From: Rhodocyclaceae bacterium
Lineage (GTDB): Bacteria; Pseudomonadota; Gammaproteobacteria; Burkholderiales; Rhodocyclaceae
Direction: 5' to 3'
Length of the DNA: 64,000 bases
Assembly: GCA_028714035.1 (NCBI GenBank)
Contig: JAQTNA010000020.1
Span: 1-64,000, forward strand
Positions 43,876 to 54,099 of the stretch are shown here, in pieces (position 1 is the first letter of the stretch; every line of letters starts with the position of its first letter). The notes under the pieces are model-generated. The model ran no database searches and had not been told where the DNA came from. It saw only the letters and a list, made by a program, of their open reading frames with translations. The translations under genes were made by a program, and so were the position numbers.

Positions 43876-46800
43876 ATGAGTCCTTCCCGCCCCTTCATCC
43901 TGCGGCCGGTGGCGACCATGCTGCTGATGCTGGCCATCCTGCTCTCGGGCCTGGTGGCTTACCGGCTGCTACCCATCTCGGCCCTGCCCCAGGTGGACTA
44001 CCCGACCATCCAGGTAACGACCTTGTACCCCGGCGCCAGCCCGGACGTGGTGACTTCCTCCATCACCGCGCCCCTGGAGCGCCAGTTTGGCCAGATGCCC
44101 GGCCTGACCCAGATGATTTCCACCAGTTCCGGTGGGGCATCGAACATCACCCTGCAATTTTCCCTCACCCTGTCCCTGGACGTGGCGGAGCAACAGGTGC
44201 AGGCCGCCATCAATGCCGCGGGCACCTTCCTGCCCACGGACCTGCCCATGCCGCCCATCTACAGCAAGGTGAATCCGGCGGACGCGCCCATCATGACCCT
44301 GGCGTTGACCTCGAAGACCCTGAGCCTGCCCAAGCTGGAGGACTTCGCGGACACGCGCCTGGCGCAGAAGATTTCCCAATTGCCCGGCGTCGGCCTGGTG
44401 AGCATCTCCGGCGGCCAGCGCCCTGCCGTGCGCGTGCAGGCCAACCCCCGGCTGCTCGCCGCCCGGGGCATGAGCCTGGAAGACTTGCGCGCCGCCCTGG
44501 GCAACGCCAACGTCAATCTGGCCAAGGGCAGCTTCGATGGCCCCACGCGGGCCTCCACCCTGGATGCCAACGACCAGATCAAGTCGGCCGACGAATACCG
44601 GAACATCATCATCGCCTGGAAGAACGGCGCCGCCATCCGCCTGTCCGACGTGGCGGACGTGGTGGACGACGCGGAGAACGTGCGCCTGGCCGCCTGGTCC
44701 GACCGGACGCCCGCCATCATCCTCAACATCCAGCGCCAGCCGGGCGCCAACGTCATCCAGGTGGTGGACCGCATCAAGGCGCTCCTGCCCCAATTGCGCA
44801 CCAGTCTCCCCGGCAGCGTGGAGGTGATGGCGCTCACCGACCGCACGGTGACCATCCGCGCCTCGGTGCACGACGTGCAGTTCGAACTCCTGCTCTCGGT
44901 GGTGCTGGTGGTGATGGTGATCTTCCTGTTCCTGCGCAACCTGCCGGCCACCCTCATCCCCAGTTTCGCCGTGCCGCTGTCGCTGGTGGGCACCTTCGGC
45001 ATCATGTATCTGGCGGGTTTCTCCATCAACAACCTGACCCTCATGGCGCTCACCATCGCCACCGGCTTCGTCGTGGATGACGCCATCGTCATGATCGAGA
45101 ACATCGCCCGCTACCTGGAGGCGGGCATGAAGCCGCTGGAGGCGGCCCTCAAGGGCGCGGAGCAGATCGGCTTCACCATCATCTCGCTCACCTTCTCCCT
45201 CATCGCCGTGCTCATTCCCCTGCTGTTCATGGGCGACGTGGTGGGCCGCCTGTTCCGGGAGTTCGCCGTCACCCTGGCGGTGGCGATTCTCATCTCCGCC
45301 GTGGTGTCGCTCACGCTCACCCCCATGCTCTGCGCCAAGCTGTTGCGCCACGTGCCGCAAAATGAGCAGGGGCGCTTCTATTCAGCCAGCGGCGCCTTCA
45401 TCGAGCGGATCATCGCCGGCTACGGACGCCTGCTGGACATCGTGCTCCGGCACCAGACCACGACCCTGCTGGTGGCCGTGGGCACCCTGGCCCTCACCGT
45501 CCTGCTCTACATCGTGGTGCCCAAGGGCTTCTTTCCCTTGCAGGATACGGGCGTGATCCAGGGCGTGACCGAGGCGCCCCAGTCCATCTCCTTCCCGGCC
45601 ATGGCCGAGCGCCAGCAGGCGCTCGCCGCCGAGGTGCTGAAGGATCCGGCGGTGGAGAGCCTCTCCTCCTTCATCGGCGTGGACGGGGTGAACAGCACGC
45701 TCAACAGCGGGCGCATGCTCATCAACCTGAAGCCCAAGGAAGCGCGGGACGGCAGCATCCAGGCCATCATGAACCGGCTGCAAAAGAATCTCGCCACCGT
45801 GCCGGGCATCACCCTCTTCATGCAGCCGGTGCAGGATCTCACCATCGAGGACCGGGTGAGCCGCACCCAGTACCAGTTCTCGGCGGAGGACGCCAACCCG
45901 GAGGAACTGGCCCTGTGGGTACCGAAACTGGAGGAAAAGCTGTCCAAACTGCCCCAACTGCGGGACGTGGCCAGCGACCTGATGGACAAGGGCCTGCAAG
46001 CCTACGTGGTGATTGATCGGGACACCGCGGGGCGGCTGGGCATCACCCCCGCCGCCATCTCCAACGCCCTCTACGACGCCTTCGGCCAGCGCCTCATTTC
46101 CACCATCTTCACCCAGTCCAACCAGTACCGGGTGGTGCTGGAGGTGAAGCCGGAATTCCGGAAGGGGCTCTCGGCCATCGGCGACATCCACCTGTCCACT
46201 TCCGGCGGCGGCCAGGTGCCGCTCTCGGCCATCGTGCGCGTGGAAGAGCGGCCGGCGGCCCTGGTGGTAAATCACCTGGGCCAGTTCCCCGCCGCCACCT
46301 TGTCCTTCAACCTGGCACCGGGAGCCTCACTGGGCGAGGCGGTGCAGGCCATCGAGGCGGCGGAGGTGGAAATCGGACTGCCGGCCAGCGTGGAGACCCG
46401 TTTCCAGGGCGCCGCGGCCGCCTTCCGGGCATCTCTGGCCAACGAGCTGTGGCTGATCCTGGCGGCGATCGTGACCATGTACATCGTGCTGGGCGTGCTC
46501 TATGAGAGCTACATCCACCCCATCACCATCCTGTCCACCCTGCCCTCCGCCGGGGTGGGCGCGCTCCTGGCCCTCATGGTGTCCGGCACCGACCTGGGGG
46601 TGATCGCCATCATCGGCATCATCCTCCTGATCGGCATCGTCAAGAAGAATGCCATCATGATGATTGACTTCGCCCTGGACGCCGAGAGGAACCAGGGCCT
46701 GCCGCCCCTGGAAGCCATCCGCCAGGCCTGCCTCCTGCGCTTCCGCCCGATCATGATGACCACCCTCGCCGCGCTGCTGGGCGCCCTGCCCCTGATGCTG

Positions 46801-46956
46801 GGCGGCGGCGTCGGCTCGGAACTGCGCCACCCCCTGGGTATCACCATGGTCGGCGGCCTGCTCCTGTCCCAGGTGCTGACCCTGTTCACCACTCCGGTGA
46901 TCTACCTGGCCTTCGATCGGCTGGCGCGAAGATTCAGGCTTGCGGGCCACGAATGA
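43876..46956 (+). CDS. RND efflux transporter permease (MdtB/MdtC-like)
   Basis: 1026-residue proton-driven inner membrane pump. Visible TM1, porter domains, TM4 relay pair ([15 protein letters not shown]), and the TM10-12 block ([19 protein letters not shown]). Sequence is closer to the multidrug MdtB/AcrD branch than the pump at 13036, which resembles a different subfamily. Forms an operon with the adaptor; no outer membrane channel here. Multidrug export is inferred. Confidence 0.94.
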   Translation: MSPSRPFILRPVATMLLMLAILLSGLVAYRLLPISALPQVDYPTIQVTTLYPGASPDVVTSSITAPLERQFGQMPGLTQMISTSSGGASNITLQFSLTLSLDVAEQQVQAAINAAGTFLPTDLPMPPIYSKVNPADAPIMTLALTSKTLSLPKLEDFADTRLAQKISQLPGVGLVSISGGQRPAVRVQANPRLLAARGMSLEDLRAALGNANVNLAKGSFDGPTRASTLDANDQIKSADEYRNIIIAWKNGAAIRLSDVADVVDDAENVRLAAWSDRTPAIILNIQRQPGANVIQVVDRIKALLPQLRTSLPGSVEVMALTDRTVTIRASVHDVQFELLLSVVLVVMVIFLFLRNLPATLIPSFAVPLSLVGTFGIMYLAGFSINNLTLMALTIATGFVVDDAIVMIENIARYLEAGMKPLEAALKGAEQIGFTIISLTFSLIAVLIPLLFMGDVVGRLFREFAVTLAVAILISAVVSLTLTPMLCAKLLRHVPQNEQGRFYSASGAFIERIIAGYGRLLDIVLRHQTTTLLVAVGTLALTVLLYIVVPKGFFPLQDTGVIQGVTEAPQSISFPAMAERQQALAAEVLKDPAVESLSSFIGVDGVNSTLNSGRMLINLKPKEARDGSIQAIMNRLQKNLATVPGITLFMQPVQDLTIEDRVSRTQYQFSAEDANPEELALWVPKLEEKLSKLPQLRDVASDLMDKGLQAYVVIDRDTAGRLGITPAAISNALYDAFGQRLISTIFTQSNQYRVVLEVKPEFRKGLSAIGDIHLSTSGGGQVPLSAIVRVEERPAALVVNHLGQFPAATLSFNLAPGASLGEAVQAIEAAEVEIGLPASVETRFQGAAAAFRASLANELWLILAAIVTMYIVLGVLYESYIHPITILSTLPSAGVGALLALMVSGTDLGVIAIIGIILLIGIVKKNAIMMIDFALDAERNQGLPPLEAIRQACLLRFRPIMMTTLAALLGALPLMLGGGVGSELRHPLGITMVGGLLLSQVLTLFTTPVIYLAFDRLARRFRLAGHE

Positions 46957-46999
46957 ACGGTGTTACTGTGGCCACACCGCGCTACCTGGGTTTACCGAC

Positions 47000-47284
47000 A
47001 TGACCACAACGTCATTGAAGCTTCCTGACCACCTTAAACAACGGACCATTGCGGCCGCCCAGGCACAAGGGGTGTCGCCCCATGCATTCATGATCGAGGC
47101 GATCGAGTTCGCGGCCTCCGCCGCCGAGCAGCGTTCCGGCTTCTTCGCCGAGGCTAAAGCGGCACGAGAACAGATGCTTGCGACCGGAGAGGGCTTTGAC
47201 GCCGATGAAGTTCATGCCTATCTCAAGGCCCGCATTGCCGACAAGGCCTCCAGAAAGCCAAAGACCGTATCTTGGCAAGGCTGA
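47000..47284 (+). CDS. Antitoxin, ribbon-helix-helix type
   Basis: A 94-residue protein with the RHH start TTTSLKLPDHLKQRTIAAAQAQGVSPHAFMIEAI, typical of CopG/ParD-like antitoxins, and a flexible C-terminal part (FDADEVHAYLKARIADKA). It lies 43 bases after the RND pump and overlaps the ParE-like toxin. Represses its own promoter by family knowledge. The C-terminus ends in SWQG, whose codons double as the toxin start. Confidence 0.88.
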   Translation: MTTTSLKLPDHLKQRTIAAAQAQGVSPHAFMIEAIEFAASAAEQRSGFFAEAKAAREQMLATGEGFDADEVHAYLKARIADKASRKPKTVSWQG

Positions 47285-47577
47285 TCTATTCAGAACGTGC
47301 GCTTCTCGATCTTGAAAGGCTGACCGACTTTCTGGCCGAGCGCGATCCGTTGGCTGCGGCGGAGGCGGTCGACTTGATCGAGGAAGCTGTCCCACTATTG
47401 AGACGTCATCCGCTGATCGGTCGTCCCGTCGAGCATGAGTTGCGTGAGTTGGTGATATCCCGAGGCCGGACCGGTTATGTGGCGCTCTACAGCCATGAAG
47501 AAGAGCAGGATGCCATTCTGATTCTTGCCATCCGGCACCAACGCGAGGCAGGCTATTGGGGCAGAAACGAAATCTGA
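47272..47577 (+). CDS. ParE/RelE-family toxin, TTG start
   Basis: A 101-residue ParE/RelE-fold toxin: RLIYSERALLDLERLTDFLAERDP...LIEEAVPLLRRHPLIGRPVEHELRELVI and GYVALYSHEEEQDAILILAIRHQREAGY. The frame opens with TTG at 47272, 13 bases inside the antitoxin, so translation is coupled. RelE-type RNase residues are not clearly seen, favouring the ParE (gyrase-inhibiting) branch. Confidence 0.88.
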   Translation: MARLIYSERALLDLERLTDFLAERDPLAAAEAVDLIEEAVPLLRRHPLIGRPVEHELRELVISRGRTGYVALYSHEEEQDAILILAIRHQREAGYWGRNEI

Positions 47578-47836
47578 GCGGTAATTCTGATTGCCTGGTG
47601 GCGGCCAAGAAGAGTCAGTCAAGAAGTTCCTCTACAGCAGCCGTTCGCCACCCCCGCCATTGCCACCCGCCGCCGCATCCACGATGCTGAAGGCAGGTTT
47701 GCAGGCCATCCATCTTGGATACCCTTGGTATGCTTAGGCGACCAGAAGTGGTGACATGCCCCCATGGCACTGCTTTAGGCCGTGGGCATGATGATTTTTG
47801 GGTGTAAGCGGGGGTGGGCTGGGGCGGCCTGGACGG
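47578..47836. other. Intergenic region between two toxin-antitoxin modules
   Basis: 259 bases; no gene seen. CATGCCCCCATGG and CCGTGGGCATG near 47756-47792 form an imperfect inverted repeat. Confidence 0.5.
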
Positions 47837-48232
47837 TCAAAGCCAGTTCTCGCTGCTCAAACCGGGGTAGCGGGCAAAATCTTTCTGGTTGTTGGTGACC
47901 AGCACCACGCCAAGGGAGACCGCATGGGCGGCAATCAGCTTGTCCAGGTGGTCCTTCCGGCTGTCACGCGTGGCGGTGCGGATCGGGCCGTAGGCCACCG
48001 CGGCGGCCTGGTCAAACGGGGCTACAAGGATGTCATCCACCAGGCCGGCAAGATTCTCCCGTTCCCGATCCGGGTCTTGGGATACCGCCACGCCATACTC
48101 CAGTTCGGCAAAGGTGATGGCGGACATCACCACGTCGCCCACGTAACACTCTGAAAATCGCCGCGCCACCTGCTCCGGCTGATTCTTCATCAGATAGATG
48201 CACATGTTGGTGTCGAGCATGTAGCGGGGCAT
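47837..48232 (-). CDS. vapC: VapC-type PIN-domain toxin
   Basis: A 131-residue PIN-domain ribonuclease. The acidic residues are in MLDTNMCIY (Asp7), ITFAELEYG (Glu), DKLIAAHA (Asp) and the last block reads VTNNQKDFAR, in which the fourth acidic position is Asn/Asp. Such toxins cut initiator tRNA or rRNA by family knowledge. The ATG shares one base with the vapB stop (TAATG). Confidence 0.9.
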   Translation of the reverse strand: MPRYMLDTNMCIYLMKNQPEQVARRFSECYVGDVVMSAITFAELEYGVAVSQDPDRERENLAGLVDDILVAPFDQAAAVAYGPIRTATRDSRKDHLDKLIAAHAVSLGVVLVTNNQKDFARYPGLSSENWL

Positions 48233-48468
48233 TACAAGGCCTCGCGCTCGGCCTGTTCCTGCTCCCCCCGGCCTTCCGCCATGAAATCCGGGGAGAACCT
48301 GGCGAACTTGGCCAGGACGCCGGACAAGGAGCGCCGTGTTGGTCTGATGCGCAATTCGCTGCCGATCCGTTCGATCTCAAGCTCGATGTCGGTTCGATCG
48401 AAAGCCAGGTCCGCCGGGATGCGCACGGCCTGAGAGTTACCATTCCTGAATATTTTGGTGGTGTGCAT
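48232..48468 (-). CDS. vapB: VapB-type antitoxin (AbrB/MazE fold)
   Basis: A 78-residue antitoxin with the SpoVT/AbrB-type start TTKIFRNGNSQAVRIPADLAFDRTDIELEIE. The C-terminal half wraps the toxin. First in the two-gene unit. The upstream 140 bases contain TATAG-like sequences and the tandem CCTCTAG repeat. Confidence 0.9.
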   Translation of the reverse strand: MHTTKIFRNGNSQAVRIPADLAFDRTDIELEIERIGSELRIRPTRRSLSGVLAKFARFSPDFMAEGRGEQEQAEREAL

Positions 48469-48570
48469 GGCCCGAGCCCGACGTTGAGAACTTGAATGCT
48501 CGTACTATAGCCAGCCAGCCGTCGGATGTAAATACACGGATGTACAACCGGTCATGGAAACAGGGGGGAG

Positions 48571-48598
48571 CCTCTAGCCTCTAGCCTCTAGCCTCTAG
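48571..48598. repeat. CCTCTAG heptamer tandem
   Basis: Four perfect CCTCTAG units followed by CCCCTG. A related sequence GGGCTAGGGGCTAG lies at the left edge of the methylase island at 18654. Confidence 0.85.
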
Positions 48599-48609
48599 CC
48601 CCTGCATTT

Positions 48610-49134
48610 TCACACCATCTGGAAATCCACCAGCTGCATGTTGGCCTCGCGCAGGCGTTGGGTCAGGAGGAGCGCGATATCGAGCAGGATGCGATTGGCC
48701 AGGCGGGGATCGTCCTCCACCAGATGGGCGAATGACGCCCGATCCAGGACGGTGAACACCGTGTCGTCCAGCGCGATGCAGGTGGCGGAACGGGGCTTGC
48801 CGTCCAGCATGGACATCTCACCCAGGGTGTGGCCCGGACCGACCACGCCTATGCCCTTGCTGCCTCCCTCGGCGTCGCACTTGACCACTTCCACCAGGCC
48901 GCTGATGACGATCACCAAGTGGTGGCCCGGCTCCCCTTCTTCCAGGATGACGGTGCCGGCCGGCGCGCGGTAACAGGCGAGGTGGGGGGCCAGGCGCACG
49001 ATGTCGTCCTGGCTGAAGTTGCCGAACAGCCGGTGATGCCCCACCACGTCCCGGATGCGGCTGGCGAACGGAATACCATCTCCCAGAAAGAGCAGATCGC
49101 GATAACGGTCGGTCGTGCTGGCATCAGACATCAT
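48610..49134 (-). CDS. Cyclic-nucleotide-binding-type regulatory protein
   Basis: A 174-residue protein: N-terminal helical part (FASRIRDVVGHHRLFGNFSQDDIVRLAPHLACY) and a complete cNMP barrel (AGTVILEEGEPGHHLVIVISGLVEVV, GHTLGEMSMLDGKPRSATCIALDD). There is no HTH, so it is not a transcription factor. It is preceded by DAHP synthase with a 5-base gap; the end of aroG provides the GGGAG ribosome-binding site. This operon link is odd and its purpose unknown. Confidence 0.85.
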   Translation of the reverse strand: MMSDASTTDRYRDLLFLGDGIPFASRIRDVVGHHRLFGNFSQDDIVRLAPHLACYRAPAGTVILEEGEPGHHLVIVISGLVEVVKCDAEGGSKGIGVVGPGHTLGEMSMLDGKPRSATCIALDDTVFTVLDRASFAHLVEDDPRLANRILLDIALLLTQRLREANMQLVDFQMV

Positions 49135-49139
49135 GAGAT

Positions 49140-50222
49140 TCACTCCCTGCCGGCGCGGGCAATCCGTCGGGCACGCACGCCCTCGGCCAGGACTTCCAGG
49201 GCCGCAACACTGTCTTCCCAGCCCAAGCAGGCATCCGTAATGCTCTTGCCGTACTCCGGAACCTGGTCCGCCACCAGGTCCTGGCGTCCTTCCTTGAGGT
49301 GGGACTCGATCATGGTGCCGATGATGCGATCCTCGCCCGCCGCCAACTGGGCGGCCAAATCTTTCGCCACCTCCAGTTGCAGCTTGAATTTTTTCCTGCT
49401 GTTGGCGTGGGAACAATCCACCATCAGGCGGGAAGCGAGTCCCGCCGCCGCAAGCTCCCGGCAGGCCCGGTCCACTCCGGACGCTTCAAAATTCGGCCCC
49501 TGGCTGCCGCCACGCAGGATCAGGTGGCAATCCTCGTTGCCCAGGGTGGAGACGATGGCGGAATGCCCGACCTTGGTCACGGACAGGAAATGGTGCGGCG
49601 ACGCCGCCGCATGGATGGCATCCACGGCGATGCGAACGTTCCCGTCCGTACCGTTCTTGAAGCCGACCGGGCAGGAAAGGCCGGAGGCCAGTTCCCGGTG
49701 CACCTGGGACTCGGTGGTACGGGCGCCGATGGCGCCCCAACTGATCAGGTCGGCGATGTACTGGGGCGTGATCATGTCCAGGAACTCGCTGCCGGCGGGC
49801 AGACCCAGCTCCGCAACTTCCAGCAACAGGCGCCGCGCGAGGCGCAGCCCTTCGTTGATGGCGAAGCTGTTGTCCAGATGGGGGTCATTGATCAGCCCCT
49901 TCCAGCCCACGGTCGTGCGCGGCTTTTCGAAATAGACCCGCATCACCAGCAACAGGCTGTCCGAGAATTGCTCCGTCACCGCCTTCAGGCGCCGAGCGTA
50001 TTCCATGGCCGCGCCGAAGTCGTGGATGGAACAGGGGCCGATCACCACCAGCAAGCGGTCATCGGCGCCATGCAGGATGCGATGGATGTCATGGCGCGCC
50101 CGCACCACCGTCTCCACCGCCGGGCGGGAAGCCGGAAATGCCCGCAGGACATGGGCCGGCGGGAGCAGATCCTTGATCCCCAGGATGCGGACGTCGTCGA
50201 CGGGAGACTTGTGCAGAGTCAT
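49140..50222 (-). CDS. aroG: 3-deoxy-7-phosphoheptulonate synthase, class I
   Basis: First step of aromatic amino-acid synthesis: PEP + erythrose 4-phosphate. 360 residues, with VIGPCSIHDFGAAMEYARRL, the KPRTTVGWKGLINDPHLD signature, SHANSRKK and the C-terminal metal-binding blocks. AroG/AroF/AroH type, feedback isoform uncertain. Confidence 0.95.
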   Translation of the reverse strand: MTLHKSPVDDVRILGIKDLLPPAHVLRAFPASRPAVETVVRARHDIHRILHGADDRLLVVIGPCSIHDFGAAMEYARRLKAVTEQFSDSLLLVMRVYFEKPRTTVGWKGLINDPHLDNSFAINEGLRLARRLLLEVAELGLPAGSEFLDMITPQYIADLISWGAIGARTTESQVHRELASGLSCPVGFKNGTDGNVRIAVDAIHAAASPHHFLSVTKVGHSAIVSTLGNEDCHLILRGGSQGPNFEASGVDRACRELAAAGLASRLMVDCSHANSRKKFKLQLEVAKDLAAQLAAGEDRIIGTMIESHLKEGRQDLVADQVPEYGKSITDACLGWEDSVAALEVLAEGVRARRIARAGRE

Positions 50223-50312
50223 GGTTCACCAGTGGTTTGCCGCACAGGTTGCGGCCAAATCGAGGGATTTTAACATTTCGTCCCGGATCGTGCCCTGCAC
50301 CTTGCGTACAAC

Positions 50313-50327
50313 TTTCGTGTTACGAAA
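50313..50327. promoter_or_regulatory. TTTCGT-GTT-ACGAAA palindrome in divergent spacer
   Basis: Short perfect palindrome between aroG and the MCP gene. It could be an operator for aroG; no regulator is identifiable. Confidence 0.4.
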
Positions 50328-50340
50328 ACGGTCCCCGGAC

Positions 50341-50368
50341 TAAAGGAGCACACCATCGCTGCCGATAA
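50341..50368 (+). promoter_or_regulatory. Sigma-28 (FliA) promoter for MCP
   Basis: TAAA at 50341-50344 and a perfect GCCGATAA at 50361-50368, 16 bases between. The FliA pattern is TAAA-N15-GCCGATAA; one extra base is tolerable. It lies 40 bases before the MCP start. Confidence 0.7.
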
Positions 50369-50408
50369 GCATGATCAGAGCGTCAAACACCAAATAGCTG
50401 AGGGCGAC

Positions 50409-51629
50409 ATGCGACAAAGATTGGACGACATCCTGGCCTGGACGGCGCTACTCTTCATGATACTGGCCGTGGGCGCCTTGTATCTACTGGGCAACACGGC
50501 GGCCGTCGTCATGCTGGTGCTTTCCGCCCTGTCCATGCTCGCCAGCCGGCAAGCCAGCGGACAGGCCCGACGCCGGGCGCGAGCCCGGGAGGAAGAGCGC
50601 ATGGCCGCCCTGGGCGATACCCTGATACGCTACGACACCCGCTCCGACGAGGCGCTCGGCATGGCGGAAGACCAGTTCCATAAGGTGCGGACCAACATAG
50701 ACCAGACCTACACCATCATCAACACGGCCACCGCCCGATTGACCGGCAGCCTCACCGGGCTGGAACAAAGCTCCGTGAGCCAGATGGAGTTGTTGCGGGA
50801 ACTGGTGGAAAGCCTGGTGGCAGCGGCCCAGGGCACGCAACAGCAGGCGCAGATCGCCGGCATCAAGCGCTTCGCCAAGGACACGGAAAGCATCGTCGGC
50901 GAACTGATCGGCTTCATGGGCAACGTGGAAACGGCCAGCAAGGACACCGACCGGAACTTCGTGCGCGTGGAAGAACTGATGAAATCCATCGTTCAGTTCC
51001 TCAACAACGTGACCGAGGTCACCAAGCAGACCGACCTCCTGGCCCTGAATGCCGCCATAGAAGCGGCACGTGCCGGGGAATCGGGGCGCGGTTTCGCCGT
51101 GGTGGCGGACGAAGTGCGCAAACTGGCCGCGCGCACGAACGAATTCAATGGCCGCATCCGGGGTCTCCTGAAGGACATTGACAGCCACATGGATGAGGTC
51201 GGCGCCTCGATCCGCGGCATGGCCAACATGGACATGAGCGTCGTGGGGCGCTCCAAGGACACCATGGGCCGCATGTGGAACGAGATGGACAATCTCAACA
51301 CGGCCGCCACCGGGCAGTCCCAGACCATCTCCGGCATCTCCCAGCACATCCACCGCCTGGTCCTGGACGGCATCGTCTCCCTCCAGTTCGATGACCTGGT
51401 GCGGCAACTCCTGGAACAGGTCAAGCACCGCTCCAGCGTCCTGGAAGACTACATCCTGTCGCTCATCATGAAGACCAGCGGCGAAAATCAGAACGGCCTC
51501 CAGCGCATCGAAACCCGCATCGTGTCCATGGAAAAATCCATGGAAGCCGCCAAGGAGAAACTCTCCGCCCTGGATGATCGCCACATTCAGCAGACCAACG
51601 TGGATACGGGCAGCGTGGATCTGTTCTGA
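50409..51629 (+). CDS. Methyl-accepting chemotaxis protein without periplasmic sensor domain
   Basis: A 406-residue transducer. Two consecutive TM helices at the N-terminus ([35 protein letters not shown]) without a periplasmic loop, then the MCP hairpin with the tip motif [31 protein letters not shown]. After the tip comes a special C-terminal helix ([17 protein letters not shown]) seen in short MCPs. Sensing may be cytosolic or via membrane state. Driven by a FliA-like promoter. Confidence 0.9.
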   Translation: MRQRLDDILAWTALLFMILAVGALYLLGNTAAVVMLVLSALSMLASRQASGQARRRARAREEERMAALGDTLIRYDTRSDEALGMAEDQFHKVRTNIDQTYTIINTATARLTGSLTGLEQSSVSQMELLRELVESLVAAAQGTQQQAQIAGIKRFAKDTESIVGELIGFMGNVETASKDTDRNFVRVEELMKSIVQFLNNVTEVTKQTDLLALNAAIEAARAGESGRGFAVVADEVRKLAARTNEFNGRIRGLLKDIDSHMDEVGASIRGMANMDMSVVGRSKDTMGRMWNEMDNLNTAATGQSQTISGISQHIHRLVLDGIVSLQFDDLVRQLLEQVKHRSSVLEDYILSLIMKTSGENQNGLQRIETRIVSMEKSMEAAKEKLSALDDRHIQQTNVDTGSVDLF

Positions 51630-51749
51630 CGCGGCAAGGCGCTGTCGGCGGCGGCGGGCCAACCGCCGTTTTCGGAAGGGCGCGTCTGAAATGTCGGCCC
51701 GGATGTGATCGGTTAGAATGTCCCTCGATCCCGTCCACACCACGACACC

Positions 51750-52532
51750 ATGCTCGTCCATCCCCAGTTCGACCCCATCGCCTTCTCCCTGGGCCCCTTG
51801 TCCGTGCGCTGGTACGGGCTGATGTACCTGGTCGGCTTCCTCCTGTTTCTGACCCTGGGACGACGCAGGGCGCCGGCAGCCGGTTGGCGGTCAGAAGAAC
51901 TGGACGACCTCCTCTTCTACGGCGTGCTCGGGGTCGTCCTGGGCGGCCGCCTGGGGCAAGTGCTGTTTTACGAACCGGGCTACTACCTGAGCCACCCCCT
52001 GGAAATCCTGGCGGTCTGGAAGGGCGGCATGTCCTTCCACGGCGGCTTCCTGGGTGTACTCCTGTCCCTGGTCCTCTATGCCCGGAAGACCGGCCGCACC
52101 GTACTGGCGGTGACGGATTTCGTCGTCCCCCTCACCCCCCTGGGCCTGGCGGCGGGACGACTGGGCAATTTCATCAACGGCGAACTATGGGGGCGGGTGG
52201 CGCCCGCGGATCTGCCCTGGGCCATGGTCTTTCCCCAGGTGGACAAGCTGCCGCGCCACCCGTCCCAGATCTACCAGTTCGCCGGCGAAGGCCTGGCCCT
52301 GTTCGCCCTACTCTGGTGGTTCTCGGCCAAGCCCAGACCACGGGGCGCGGTGACCTCGGTCTTCCTCATGGGTTATGGCGCCTTCCGCTTCCTCGCGGAA
52401 TATTTCCGCAACCCGGATGAAGGCATCTTCGGCCTTTCCTACACGATCAGCATGGGGCAGTGGCTGTCTCTGCCCATGATACTGGCCGGTGCACTCATGA
52501 TGGCCTGGACCTGGCGCAGGCCACACGGCTGA
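51750..52532 (+). CDS. lgt: Prolipoprotein diacylglyceryl transferase
   Basis: Transfers diacylglycerol from phosphatidylglycerol to the lipobox cysteine of prolipoproteins. The 260-residue, seven-TM protein has the signature [14 protein letters not shown] and [10 protein letters not shown]. Terminal TM helices are intact. It follows the MCP gene by 120 bases; a short independent promoter is likely. Confidence 0.96.
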   Translation: MLVHPQFDPIAFSLGPLSVRWYGLMYLVGFLLFLTLGRRRAPAAGWRSEELDDLLFYGVLGVVLGGRLGQVLFYEPGYYLSHPLEILAVWKGGMSFHGGFLGVLLSLVLYARKTGRTVLAVTDFVVPLTPLGLAAGRLGNFINGELWGRVAPADLPWAMVFPQVDKLPRHPSQIYQFAGEGLALFALLWWFSAKPRPRGAVTSVFLMGYGAFRFLAEYFRNPDEGIFGLSYTISMGQWLSLPMILAGALMMAWTWRRPHG

Positions 52533-52725
52533 TGCGGGGATGGGCGCCGAAGGTGGGCATACCGGACGCCGACTTCGGGGGGGGGATGAAGACGACGCCC
52601 GGCGCGTTACAAGAACGCAAGCCCATGGGCTGTTGGCTGTCAGGCAGGAGGGAGGCCTTCCTGCAAGCCTGGCGCAAGCTTAGCAGAACGGTCGCACGGC
52701 GGCAAGGTAAAGACAGCCCGCCGTT

Positions 52726-53526
52726 TCACACCAGGCTCGCGGCCATCTTCGCGGCCAATAGCACCAGGATGGCGGCAAAGATGCGCTTCAGGGTTTCCAC
52801 CGGCAGACGATGGGCCGTGCGTGCCCCTAGAGGCGCGAACAGGACGCTGACGGCCGCGACCCAGAACAGGGCAGGCAGATATACGTAACCCAGGCTGCCC
52901 TCCGGCAGAACGGGAGACTGGCTCAGGCCGGTCACCACGTAGCCAAGCGTCCCGCTCAGGGCGATGGGAAAGCCGATGGCGGCGGCCGTGCCTATGGCCT
53001 GATGCACCCGCACCTTGCACCGGACCATGAAGGGCACGGACATGGCGCCGCCGCCTATGGCCACAAGGGCCGAAATGAGACCTATCCCACCGCCCACCGC
53101 GGCCATCCCCGCCCATCCCGGCAAGTCACGGCCCGGCGAGGACTTGCCGGGTGTCATCATCTGGAGCGCGACCAGCGCGACGAACATGACAAAAAAGATG
53201 GCCAGCGGCCGGGTCGGCACATGACTGGCCGCCAGGCTGCCGATCAGGGTTCCAGCGAGTATGCCCGGCGTGATGGCGCGCACCACCGGCCAGAGTACGG
53301 CCCCGTGACCATGATGGGCGCGCAGGCTGGAAATGGAAGTGAAGGCAATCACCGCCATGGACGTACCCAGCGCCAGGTGCAGCACGTGCTGGGGCGGGAA
53401 ATGCTGGGCGGCGAAGATCATGGCCAGGACCGGCACCAGCACGGTACCGCCGCCGACCCCCATGAGTCCGGCGAAGAACCCCGCCGCAGCCCCCAGGGCG
53501 ATGTAAGCAAGCCAGTAGAGATTCAT
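52726..53526 (-). CDS. TauE/SafE-family sulfite/anion permease
   Basis: A 266-residue protein with eight predicted TM helices in two repeats: GAAAGFFAGLMGVGGGTVLVPVLAMIFA and ISALVAIGGGAMSVPFMV. This family exports sulfite, sulfoacetate or related anions; in a sulfur oxidiser an export of sulfite or uptake of sulfur compounds would make sense, but the substrate cannot be read. The ATG overlaps the EVE-protein stop (ATGA), so the two genes are coupled. Confidence 0.88.
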   Translation of the reverse strand: MNLYWLAYIALGAAAGFFAGLMGVGGGTVLVPVLAMIFAAQHFPPQHVLHLALGTSMAVIAFTSISSLRAHHGHGAVLWPVVRAITPGILAGTLIGSLAASHVPTRPLAIFFVMFVALVALQMMTPGKSSPGRDLPGWAGMAAVGGGIGLISALVAIGGGAMSVPFMVRCKVRVHQAIGTAAAIGFPIALSGTLGYVVTGLSQSPVLPEGSLGYVYLPALFWVAAVSVLFAPLGARTAHRLPVETLKRIFAAILVLLAAKMAASLV

Positions 53527-53993
53527 CCCGTCCGCTGCATCAGGCGCTCAGAGATGAAACGCCACTCTGACGGATCCACCGGCGTGATCGAGAGCCGGTT
53601 GCCCGGCGCCAGGATGCGCATGCGCGCAAGCTCCAGGTGCCGGCGCAGTTCCGAGAGCGGCACCTGGCGCGTCCTTTCCACAAGGCGCACCTCCACGTTG
53701 AGCCAACGAGGATTGGCCGGGGTGGCCTTGGGATCATACCAGGGGCTCGCCGGATCGAATTGGGTCACGTCCGGGTAGGCCTTCTTGGCCACTTCCACCA
53801 GACCGACGATGCCCGGTTCCGGGCAACTGGAGTGGTAAAAGAACGCCAGGTCGCCCAGGCTCATCTGGTCGCGCATGAAGTTGCGCGCCTGGTAATTGCG
53901 CACTCCCCACCACGCGCACTGCCGCCCCGGCTCGGCCGCCAAATTTTCAATGCCGTAACAGGACGGCTCGGTCTTCATCAGCCAGTAACGCAT
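53523..53993 (-). CDS. EVE-domain protein
   Basis: A 156-residue EVE (PUA-like) protein: YWLMKTEPSCYGIENL, WWGVRNYQARNFMRDQMSLGDLAFFYHSSC. EVE domains bind modified cytosines, and fusions to McrB-like nucleases occur in restriction systems; stand-alone EVE proteins have poorly known roles. It is first in a two-gene unit with the TauE-like permease. Confidence 0.92.
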   Translation of the reverse strand: MRYWLMKTEPSCYGIENLAAEPGRQCAWWGVRNYQARNFMRDQMSLGDLAFFYHSSCPEPGIVGLVEVAKKAYPDVTQFDPASPWYDPKATPANPRWLNVEVRLVERTRQVPLSELRRHLELARMRILAPGNRLSITPVDPSEWRFISERLMQRTG

Positions 53994-54054
53994 GCCGCCT
54001 TGCCCACCTATTGGAAGGAAACGGAAAACAAGGCGATTCTAAACCATGGAAACA

Positions 54055-54079
54055 AAACGGCCGGCGATGCCGGCCGTTT
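54055..54079 (-). terminator. Terminator after PEP-CTERM gene
   Basis: AAACGGCCGGC and GCCGGCCGTTT form a perfect 11-bp stem with a 3-base loop; read on the minus strand it ends in GTTTTG. It lies 20 bases past the PEP-CTERM stop. Confidence 0.8.
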
Positions 54080-54099
54080 CCGGAGAATATCGAAAGCGT

